Positions 1 to 5,661 of a DNA stretch of 6,202 nucleotides are shown piece by piece. Each line of letters begins with the position of its first letter. The first letter of the stretch is position 1. This DNA is from Candidatus Endoriftia persephone str. Hot96_1+Hot96_2 (lineage in GTDB: Bacteria > Pseudomonadota > Gammaproteobacteria > Chromatiales > Chromatiaceae). Under the pieces are notes generated by a model. That model was given only the letters and a program-made list of their open reading frames with translations. It did not search any database and was not told the DNA's origin. The position numbers were made by a program, and so were the translations under genes. The stretch spans positions 1-6,202 of the forward strand of contig AASF01002154.1 in the NCBI GenBank assembly GCA_000168735.1, read 5' to 3'.

Positions 1-1330
1 GATCCACATAGGGATGAACTTTTTGATCTGACTGATTATGCCTGCAACGCAATTGCAATGAATCTATTGCCAATCAACTACTCATTTACCGCAGGCCTCT
101 ATCTCAAGTTCCTATACGATATTAAGTTTGATCCCGATAAAGATATCCCACCAGTTAAAACAGAGCCAGTCCCTCACTACTTGGTTGACTTAAAACTTTA
201 TAAAATCACCGTGCATAATGATAAAGACAATTGGGGCAGCGGCCGAGATATTTATTAAAACTAAATATGGCTCTAGTCTTGAAACATATGGCCAGTATAA
301 TGTGGATAGTGGTGATTCAAAAAATATAAACATCCAATTGCCAAACCGGATATTTAAAGCTGGGGACACGCTGACTGGTGCTTTTGAAATCTATGATGAT
401 GACACAACGACCACTGAAAGTATGGGCGCGGTTACGCTTCATGAGCCAGAGACATTTTGGCTTAGTGGGATTGGAGAAGAGTTCACGTTTTCTAGGAAAT
501 CAGATAACGGCGCCTGTACACTCCATTTTAAAATAAAATTATTTGAGATCCCTGAAGAAGAGAACAGAAGATATTCAGAAATAGAGAACAGTCTTTTTGA
601 AGTTAGTGCCTATTTAAAAAAGATCAAGATCCATGATGATGAAGATTGGGCGGCTGATGGAGAGATTAACATTGAGGTAGACTTTGAAAATCATAAAAAA
701 CAGTTTGGCACCTATTCATTAGGTGATGGAGATAGCAAGACTATTAACGAGCTTATTACTAGCAAAATACTGCCTGGGACAGAAGATATAAACCTGAAAA
801 TTACAGTGTTTGATGAAGATGTTACTGAAAATGAAAGCTTAGGTAAAATTGATCTCGACATTGCCAGTACAGAATGGATCGACTTTAATGGCTCTTAAAC
901 TATTACCAATAAATCCACAAATGGCGACTGCACTGTTACAGTAGAGATTAATGTCAATAAAATTGAATTTTCCTATGAGAAAGAAAACTTTCAAGAATTT
1001 ATAGAACAAACACAATTGGATTCAGACTCACTAAAAAAAGCGATGTTTCCAATTGAGGTTATCGAAGAGATATTTCCACCATTGGTATTTAGTGGTAAGC
1101 GCTACACCAAACTCCACCACAAACACTGCCACCACGTAAAACGGATTAAAAAAGGCAACAAACAGAAAGTTTACATGTTCATGGAAGAACTGCCCAGGCG
1201 AACTGAGCAATTACGTGAAGATATCAGAGCGAACAACTCACTCCCCCACCTGAATCTGCTAAGGAAATTTGAAAATCATAGGATATGTAAAACTTGTGAA
1301 AAACTACAACAAAAAGAGAAAAAATATTAA
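1..1330 (+). CDS. Tandem C2-like domain protein with C-terminal Ada-like metal-binding motif (5' partial, one frameshift, one in-frame stop)
   Basis: Open from the left edge, so the true start is probably outside the window; ATG 58 is an internal alternative. The frame read from base 1 reaches a stop at 256. Similarity to the second repeat shows that one surplus G in the run 233-236 explains this, after which the frame continues to 1330. A TAA at 896-898 interrupts the same frame. About 440 codons remain. Two similar units of about 125 residues (184-550, 602-970) each begin LxKIxIHxDxDxW and carry a second acidic cluster (IYDDDT or VFDEDV), as in the calcium-binding loops of C2 beta-sandwich domains. 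The C-terminus has an HHKHCHHVKRI motif (Cys codon 1127) and CKTC (Cys codons 1286 and 1295), resembling the H-x3-C ... C-x2-C pattern of Ada-like zinc-binding modules, but with a long lysine-rich insert. No signal peptide or membrane segment is seen. The function is unknown; calcium and zinc binding are inferred. The gene is AT-rich compared with the right half. Confidence 0.6.
184..970 (+). repeat. Two diverged tandem protein repeats (C2-like units)
   Basis: Unit 1 spans 184-550 and unit 2 spans 602-970. They align over their whole length: LYKITVHNDKDNW against LKKIKIHDDEDW, YNVDSGDSKNIN against YSLGDGDSKTIN, TESMGAVTL against NESLGKIDL, and KSDNGACTLHFKI against KSTNGDCTVTVEI. A linker of about 17 residues rich in Glu separates them. 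The similarity is at protein level and the DNA is well diverged, so the duplication is old. The alignment also places the frame error at about 235 and the extra stop at 896. Confidence 0.7.
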
Positions 1331-1334
1331 GTAT

Positions 1335-1631
1335 GACTCACGCAGGGTCATTCTCTACGGGATAGCGGGGCTATTGGAGCATCAGATACAGGCCCACTAT
1401 ATAAAAAAACTGGCGCCCTACCCGTATAATGAGATCGGAATGTTCATCTCATTTGTTGATGCCATTGACATTACCGGCAAGACGACTACTGCCGATGCTT
1501 TGCTCACCCAGCGTACTCTGGTCAGTTAACTGCCCAAACAGCGTTCTGATCACTGTCTGTTCATCTTTAGAAGCAACCAGCCGTCACTGCTGACCGGTAT
1601 CCGTCTAGGGAAACTAAGGTTTATGCCATGA
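1335..1631 (+). pseudogene. Remnant of an IS transposase (ISAs1/H-repeat-type DDE family)
   Basis: The frame encodes NEIGMF..., then DAIDITGKTTTADALLTQ, an in-frame TAA at 1527-1529, then FIFRSNQPSLLTGI. From knowledge of the family, these match the central part of ISAs1/H-repeat-associated transposases: a K/TNEI segment, a D-ITG-TADALLTQR block holding a catalytic Asp, and a HYHFTVKxNQPTLL block. The TAA sits where a Tyr is expected (LVS-Y-L). The N-terminal half, the remaining catalytic residues downstream and terminal inverted repeats are not visible, and recognisable similarity fades by about 1605. It lies immediately after the C2-domain gene. I see a dead fragment, not a mobile element. 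The exact IS family is inferred from remembered consensus. Confidence 0.7.
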
Positions 1632-1744
1632 ATATCTTCAAAACGAAACCTGTGGATAAGGATTCCGGCCAGTAGGTTAGCGTGCTGGATTCTTGACCAG
1701 TGCAGGTGTTACTGCTGTTTGAACACTTCCCCAAAAACTGGATG

Positions 1745-1764
1745 ATCGTTGCTCAATCAACGAT
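1745..1764 (-). terminator. Hairpin overlapping the hpf stop codon, possible weak terminator
   Basis: A perfect 7-bp inverted repeat (ATCGTTG / CAACGAT) with a 6-base loop containing the hpf stop codon. On the minus strand a run of five T follows eight bases after the stem, so it is not a canonical Rho-independent terminator. It may act with Rho or only stabilise the 3' end. Confidence 0.3.
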
Positions 1765-2321
1765 GTGATGCTTGCCAATGATGTATACGGTAGAGGCCTG
1801 AGGACCTTCATCCCCGGCCTCTTCCACATACCTCACATCATTGCCAATCGCCAGGGAATCAAAATCTGCATCCACAACGCTGTTGGCGATGAAAATAGAT
1901 CTCTTTTCCATCTGATGACTCGATCTTGCCAAAATCTTCCAGCGGTACCAGTTTGGATATCCTGCCATGTAGCGGAGGCTCGTGTCTTTTGACCTTATTG
2001 CGCTGTTTTCTGGCATAGTCCTGAAGTTGTCCGTCGAGCGGCATCGAAGGCATCACGAATTGCCACATAAGCATCTTCGTGAGCATGATGTTCCTTGGGC
2101 GCGCGACTGGCTACCAATTCACCATCCGGCACGGTTAAATCCACCCTGACGTAATACAGCTTGCCTTTATGATGGTGCCCATGTGGCACTTCCAGCACAA
2201 CACGACATGCCATGATGTGATCATAAAACTGGTCTAACTTGGCGGCCTTTTCTCGAATATATGCTTCCACCGCATCAGAATGAGGAATATCACGGAAGGT
2301 GATTTGCAATGGCTGTTTCAT
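1753..2321 (-). CDS. hpf: HPF/RaiA-family ribosome hibernation factor with cold-shock-like C-terminal domain (two apparent frameshifts)
   Basis: Reconstructed product about 188 aa. Residues 1 to about 100 (MKQPLQITFRDIPHSD... EDAYVAIRDAFDAARRQLQ) are the HPF/RaiA fold, which binds the 30S decoding region and silences or dimerises idle ribosomes in the cytoplasm. Residues about 116-188 (HGRISKLVPLEDFGKI, DGKEIYFHRNSVVDADF, GPQASTVYIIGKHH) form a cold-shock/S1-like RNA-binding domain. This long architecture is known in several proteobacteria and differs from the roughly 95-aa enterobacterial HPF. Two surplus bases break the frame: about 2030 (between Arg-Arg and Gln-Leu-Gln) and about 1885 (between His-Arg and Asn-Ser). 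ATG 2321 is chosen because the family begins at MK-PLQI; a GTG at 2339 is in frame. A G5 run 11 bases upstream may serve as a weak ribosome binding site. Since both domains survive in full, sequence error is more likely than decay. Confidence 0.85.
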
Positions 2322-2352
2322 GATGACGTCTACCCCCACATTTGACTGCCCA

Positions 2353-2383
2353 TATTTAGTTTCATGATAACGATTTCCGTCAA
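2353..2383 (-). promoter_or_regulatory. Possible sigma-70 promoter for hpf
   Basis: On the minus strand a TTGACG box (2378-2383) is followed after 19 bases by TAAATA (2353-2358), which would place a start about 25-30 bases before the hpf ATG. The -35 box is good, but the spacer is long and the -10 box imperfect. Prediction by eye only. Confidence 0.3.
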
Positions 2384-2481
2384 CTCAAGGTCGGTATTAT
2401 CCACGTTACCTGATAAGCCGAATAATAGTTGAGCACATATCAATTACCGTCCGAGCATTACTTCCTCGCAGGGGCAAGATT

Positions 2482-2682
2482 ATGAAAACTATTGAGAAAA
2501 ACAAACACTTGCAAGACAATCCAATATATCGTAATTTTTCGCGAAAATTCTGGCTCAATAAGATAGTGCATTACACTTGGTCTTTTCCATTAAGGCTCAT
2601 AGGCAATATAATTAACTCGTTAAAAACGCAGCATATTGCGTGTGTTTGTCCTGCCCTTCCGATAGATACCCAATCGTGCTGA
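2482..2682 (+). CDS. Doubtful small ORF of 66 codons
   Basis: Starts at ATG 2482 with AGGGG about 8 bases upstream. The product begins MKTIEKNKHLQDNPIYRNF, is basic and aromatic, and has one mildly hydrophobic stretch (WSFPLRLIGNII). It is not recognised. Its last 63 bases run antisense to the 3' end of the methyltransferase gene, and a possible terminator for that gene lies inside the overlap, so it is probably a chance ORF in the AT-rich gap between hpf and the methyltransferase gene. Confidence 0.15.
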   Translation: MKTIEKNKHLQDNPIYRNFSRKFWLNKIVHYTWSFPLRLIGNIINSLKTQHIACVCPALPIDTQSC

Positions 2683-3467
2683 CCATATTTCAAAATCCTG
2701 CTTACCTTCCTGTAGTACTTCGTGTACCCCTGTTACCAAAGCGCCACCAGGTTTTAACCTGTCCCACATCCGGTCCCTGATTATTGTCTGGAGTTCAGGA
2801 TCAAAATAGGTAAAGACCAGATTGCGACATAAAATTAAATCAAATGGGCCATCGGGTAAGGCTTCACGGATATCCTCGCATTGAAAATCCACGCTTCGCT
2901 TATAGACAGGATCCAGACAGTACACCCCGGCAGTATCGAGGAATGCGGTTTCCGCGCCAGGCCGCAGGAAGATTCTTCACGCTGCTAAAAGTATAGCAGG
3001 CCTGCTCCGCCCGTTTGAGTAATACGGAATCAGTATCGGTTGCCAGGATATGCATGCGCAGCCCGTGGGAATCGCAATTGAAGGGATAAATCCCATACCA
3101 GCATCAACGTGTAGGGTTCTTCACCCGAGGCGCAACCGGCGCTCCAGATGTGAAGCACGTCTTCATCGCAGGAAAGTGCCTGCCCTGCAAGAACCGGGAG
3201 AACTTCCAGCTCAAGCAAGCTGAAAACCATCTTGTCCCGATAGAAGCGGGAAATAGTTACTCGACATAATTCGTCAAGTTTCTGCCACTCCTCGGGATGT
3301 TTCCGCAAATACTCCTGATAAGTAGAGATGCTTTCAAACTGCAACTGATTGATCCGCCGCTGAACACGTTTGCACACACGGCTGCGTATTTTGCGAAACC
3401 CTGCCCAGCGCATATGCAGACGGGGGAGTGCCCACTGCAGAAATTCCACGCACTCACTATCTTTCAT
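2620..3467 (-). CDS. CheR-family SAM-dependent methyltransferase, stand-alone (two apparent frameshifts)
   Basis: Reconstructed product about 281 aa. The N-terminal helical part (MKDSECVEFLQWALPRLHM, then TISRFYRDK) corresponds to the CheR N-domain. The Rossmann SAM-binding part shows WSAGCASGEEPYTL (motif I), ILATDTDSVLLKRAEQACY (acidic motif II), DLILCRNLVFTYFD (the NVLIYF-like motif) and RLKPGGALVTGVHE. CheR enzymes methylate glutamates of chemoreceptors, but no receptor, CheB or CheA gene is nearby and no C-terminal pentapeptide-binding or TPR part is present, so the substrate is unknown. The central region is joined across two surplus bases, about 3065 (FP to GLRMHIL) and about 2953 (AAWR to ETAFLDTAGVYCLDP). 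ATG 3467 fits the family start; a frame-open extension to 3545 looks like leader. No strong Shine-Dalgarno site is visible. It is divergent from the phosphoribosyltransferase gene. Confidence 0.8.
2622..2641 (-). terminator. Possible intrinsic terminator at the 3' end of the methyltransferase gene
   Basis: On the minus strand a 5-bp stem ACGCA / TGCGT with loop ATATGC runs directly into a T tract whose last bases overlap the TAA stop codon (2620-2622). The stem is short, so strength is doubtful, but the position fits. Confidence 0.35.
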
Positions 3468-3510
3468 ACTATAAACAGTAGTGCCGGTACGACATACCAG
3501 CAAGTAATGA

Positions 3511-3543
3511 GCAACGCAGGTTGTTTTTTTATATCCTGCTTGC
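3511..3543. repeat. Inverted repeat in the divergent cheR-like / PRTase intergenic region
   Basis: GCAA-c-GCAGG pairs with CCTGC-TTGC, giving nine base pairs with one unpaired C and a 14-base AT-rich loop holding a run of seven T. On the minus strand the loop reads as TATAAA followed by an A run and lies upstream of the methyltransferase start. It could be a leader hairpin or an operator around a -10 box. No function can be assigned from sequence alone. Confidence 0.35.
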
Positions 3544-3575
3544 AATTGCTGTTACATCATTGCACGCTGGAATTA

Positions 3576-3595
3576 AGTAACGTGTGTTCGTAACT
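3576..3595. repeat. Short imperfect palindrome upstream of the PRTase gene
   Basis: AGTAACG (3576-3582) faces CGTAACT (3589-3595) across six bases, with six of seven pairs matching. It is 24 bases upstream of the PRTase ATG, a plausible operator position, but short enough to be chance. Confidence 0.2.
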
Positions 3596-3606
3596 CGGGG
3601 GGCGAC

Positions 3607-3610
3607 GAGG
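3607..3610 (+). promoter_or_regulatory. Ribosome binding site for the PRTase start at 3619
   Basis: GAGG ends eight bases before ATG 3619, which favours this start over the in-frame ATG at 3631. The latter has AAGGA only two bases upstream, too close for good initiation. Confidence 0.5.
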
Positions 3611-3618
3611 CTATCCGA

Positions 3619-4248
3619 ATGCCAAGGACAATGCGCTGTGAACTGATCTCATGGTCAGAGGTACAACGACTATGCCAACGACTGGCGACTTTAATCAGGG
3701 AATCTGGCTACCGGCCAGATATTGTAATCGCTATCGGACGCGGCGGTTATGTGCCAGCCAGGCTGGTGTGCGATTACCTGGATATCATGGCGCTAACCAG
3801 TATCAAGGTTGAACACTACCTGTCTGGTTCTGACAAACAGAAACAAGCCATTATCCGCTATCCGCTTCATACCGACATCAAGCGCCAGCGTGTCTTGCTC
3901 GTTGATGATGTCAATGACAGTGGCGATACCCTGCAAGTTGCCACCAAGCATTTACAAACATTCCAACCCGATGAATTTCGTACTGCCGTAATGCATCATA
4001 AAATCACTACTACCTCTGCTGTGGATTACTACGCCAGAAAGGTTATTAAATGGCGCTGGTTGATCTATCCATGGGCGATGATCGAAGACATTGGCGAATT
4101 TCTACGACGCCTGTCGCCACCACCTCGGACGCTGATGGAGGCCCAGAAGCGCCTTGCAGAGCAGTTCGGCATTGAAATATCGCAACAACGCCTTAAAGTT
4201 ATTTATGAGATGGTGACGTCAGAACCGAATGGCAATTGCTCAAGCTGA
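3619..4248 (+). CDS. Purine-type phosphoribosyltransferase (Gpt/Hpt-like, PRTase type I fold)
   Basis: Intact 209-aa product and the only long gene here without frame breaks. Type I phosphoribosyltransferases join a nucleobase to PRPP, giving a nucleotide and pyrophosphate in the cytoplasm. The PPi-loop region IGRGGYVPARLV lies at residues 39-50 and the PRPP-binding motif VLLVDDVNDSGDTL at 92-105, with the paired acidic residues and the Ser-Gly-Asp-Thr phosphate loop. The WRWLIYPWAMIED segment (146-157) resembles the Trp...Pro-Trp base-binding loop of xanthine/guanine PRTases, so a purine base is the likely substrate. About 50 further residues (FLRRL... EISQQRLKVIYEMV) form a helical tail beyond the core, as seen in a family of uncharacterised proteobacterial PRTases. 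Start ATG 3619 has a GAGG site; 3631 is an alternative nearer the family consensus start. The gene is divergent from the CheR-like gene and convergent with ygfX. Exact base specificity is unresolved. Confidence 0.85.
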   Translation: MPRTMRCELISWSEVQRLCQRLATLIRESGYRPDIVIAIGRGGYVPARLVCDYLDIMALTSIKVEHYLSGSDKQKQAIIRYPLHTDIKRQRVLLVDDVNDSGDTLQVATKHLQTFQPDEFRTAVMHHKITTTSAVDYYARKVIKWRWLIYPWAMIEDIGEFLRRLSPPPRTLMEAQKRLAEQFGIEISQQRLKVIYEMVTSEPNGNCSS

Positions 4249-4330
4249 ATGTCACGCATTAGTCGCCTTATTCGTCATTCCGGCCTCCTCTTCGATCACG
4301 GCGATAAAATGCATCTCTCCCTCCGGACAG

Positions 4331-4796
4331 CTACTTTCCCAGAACACTCTCCTGACGCGCCCTGCCCTGCAGCAGGCGAACTCGCAGACGGCGTGCGGCA
4401 GCGCGATCCAGCGAGTCAGCCAGCAACACCAGCGACCGGCGGCGTGGCACTCCCACACAGCGAAAGTGCAGCACTACCAACCAGGGTTTGACGAAACTGG
4501 AAGGGAGCAGTTCTGCCTCGGTCGAACTGCCATCACGCAGCTGCAGGCGCCACTTTCCATCCGATATCCACCTAGCCTCGCGGATCGAGGCAGCGCCTCT
4601 GTGAAAGATGTGGCGCCTGGTCTCGATCACAAATGAGAGCGCCAGCATCCCCAACATCAGCAGCTTCAGCCAGAGTGTAACTTCGATCAGCAGCAACACA
4701 GCCCAGGTTGCGACCAGATGCGCTGGTCACCACCCAAACACCCAGGGTGAGAGAGAGTCTGGGACTAATTTGGATCGCTTCAGTGGTTCTCTGCAT
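4331..4796 (-). CDS. ygfX: YgfX family membrane protein (one apparent frameshift)
   Basis: Reconstructed product about 154 aa. A short N-terminal stretch (TEAIQISPRLSLTLGVWVV) leads into two closely spaced hydrophobic segments (LSLTLGVWVVTAHLVATW and LWLKLLMLGMLALSFVI), typical of the YgfX inner-membrane hairpin. The cytoplasmic part contains IREARWISDGKWRLQLRDG, FVKPWLVVLHFRC and RRRSLVLLADSLD, close to the family pattern of W-LRL-DG, PWL-VL-FR and RRSLVLLPD. In enterobacteria YgfX (also called CptA) is encoded beside sdhE and has been reported to affect MreB and FtsZ. One surplus base at about 4724 separates VVT from AHLVATW. Start ATG 4796 overlaps the end of sdhE by 17 bases, so the two are probably translationally coupled. 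It is convergent with the PRTase gene, with an 82-base gap lacking a clear terminator. Confidence 0.8.
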
Positions 4797-5047
4797 CCTG
4801 CTGGCTTCCCTGCCGAAGAAAACTGATGATCGACACAAGCTCTTCGGGAATCCCATCCCCTCCCTGGAGCAACCAGGCCTGCAGCCGACTGATCGGGGTG
4901 GCGCAACAGCCGGTCAAAGCCATCGAGTTGCGCTTGATCCAGTTGCCGGTAATGCTGATCCAGAAACCCCATCAGCAGCAGGTCGAGTTCCAGCATGCCG
5001 CGCCGACACTGCCAACGCAGACGATTGAACTCTGCACTATCGTCCAT
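4780..5047 (-). CDS. sdhE: SdhE, succinate dehydrogenase FAD assembly factor (one apparent frameshift)
   Basis: Reconstructed product of 88 aa, the usual SdhE (YgfY/CptB) length. The N-terminal MDDSAEFNRLRWQCRRGMLE contains the conserved RGxxE signature (RRGMLELD), essential in the family for covalent FAD attachment to SdhA. It is followed by helices LLLMGFLDQHY and FDRLLRHPDQ, then RLQAWLLQGGDGIPEEL and a C-terminal helix ending DAENH. One surplus base at about 4888, between Asp-Gln and Arg-Leu, splits the frame; a false extension would otherwise run into ygfX sequence. Start ATG 5047 has a strong GAGGGGAG ribosome binding site just upstream. It is followed by overlapping ygfX, the typical gammaproteobacterial pair, and is separated from the upstream anti-sigma gene by a terminator-like hairpin. 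It acts in the cytoplasm on the succinate dehydrogenase flavoprotein. Confidence 0.88.
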
Positions 5048-5097
5048 CGCTCCCCTCTTCCCCGTTATGTGGCGGCAACTCCCGGCCAAATCGGGTT

Positions 5098-5127
5098 AAA
5101 AAACGGCCTGCCTCAGGCATTCGGCAG
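5098..5127 (-). terminator. Probable Rho-independent terminator after the sigma/anti-sigma pair
   Basis: On the minus strand, directly after the stop of the anti-sigma gene, a GC-rich segment can pair either as TGCC-TGA-GGCA or as CTGCC / GGCAG with a larger loop. It is followed by GGCCG and a run of six T. The stem is short, but the position between two transcription units and the T run fit a terminator. Confidence 0.45.
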
Positions 5128-5132
5128 CGCGA

Positions 5133-5661
5133 CTATCCGCCGCCCTGCAACTGCATTCTCAATGCCTGCTGCCAAACAGACTCATCAGGGGATGCTGGAT
5201 AGTGGATGCTCAAACAATCAGAGATATCTGCCTGCTGTATGCTCATCCCTGCGTCTGACTGCGTGTCGCGGAACAGATCCTCAAACGGATCCTCTTCCTC
5301 TGCTTGTTCCGGCAGCATAGACGGTCTGGGCGAAGACGGTGCTGAGGATTTAAACCGCTTTCGCTCAGCAGTGCTCCCACCCGCTCATCACAGCTGATTC
5401 TGTCTCTGCGGGAACAAGATCTAGCGCCTCCTGCAGTGGTGCTTGATCCGACGAGACTTCAGGATCAGCCCAAGACTGAGCATCACCACCGCCGCGGGTG
5501 GCTAGCCCACCCATGAGCAACGGGCGTCTGTGTCTGGCCACCACTCGATGCGCATGTGCACGAATCATTCGGTCGAGCTGTTCTGGCGGCTCCTCCCGAC
5601 TGCCTGCACGATAGAGCTGCGAGATCCGTGCATCGTGCCACTCTTCATTATGCGTACTCAT
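5133..5661 (-). CDS. Putative single-pass membrane anti-sigma factor partner of the ECF sigma factor (three apparent frameshifts)
   Basis: The ATG overlaps the stop of the sigma gene as ATGA. The reconstructed product is about 175 aa. The N-terminal part (MSTHNEEWHDARISQLYRAG, then REEPPEQLDRMI) is charged and cytoplasmic. Residues about 47-67 (PLLMGGLAT then AAVVMLSLGLILK) form one membrane helix. This helix appears only after removing one surplus C at about 5496, strong evidence that the frame break is an error. A further shift at about 5453 (one missing or two surplus bases) leads into a polar, Pro/Ser-rich and acidic periplasmic tail (SSAPSSPRPS, EQAEEEDPFEDLF) after a surplus G at about 5376. 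The layout of cytoplasmic head, one helix and periplasmic tail, with translational coupling to an ECF sigma gene, suggests an anti-sigma factor. No zinc-binding HxxxCxxC motif is present. Function is inferred from context; the frame of the last 60 residues is less certain. Confidence 0.6.

Noticed and set aside
1765..2086. Open frames on both strands across the hpf region
   Set aside because: They are frame fragments or antisense shadows of the reconstructed hpf gene; the minus fragments join into one family-like protein.
3524..3530. T run as a plus-strand terminator
   Set aside because: No gene ends upstream on the plus strand, and the T run lies in the loop of the inverted repeat rather than after it.
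3257..3593. Plus- and minus-strand ORFs overlapping the methyltransferase N-terminus
   Set aside because: Shadows of the CheR-like frame; the products are unlike any family I know and the real frame shows CheR motifs.
4229..4636. Plus-strand ORFs across ygfX, including one starting at ATG 4249 directly after the PRTase stop
   Set aside because: They lie antisense to a recognisable YgfX protein and have low-complexity Ala/Pro/Ser composition typical of shadows.
4826..5320. 164-codon plus-strand ORF
   Set aside because: Antisense to sdhE and the anti-sigma gene; no recognisable motif, and open only because of GC-rich codon bias on the other strand.
5648..5657. TAA at 5648 as the sigma factor stop
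   Set aside because: Reaching it requires reading the region 4 C-terminus in a frame that loses the basic helix RRLRAG; the corrected frame stops at 5658-5660 overlapping the next ATG.
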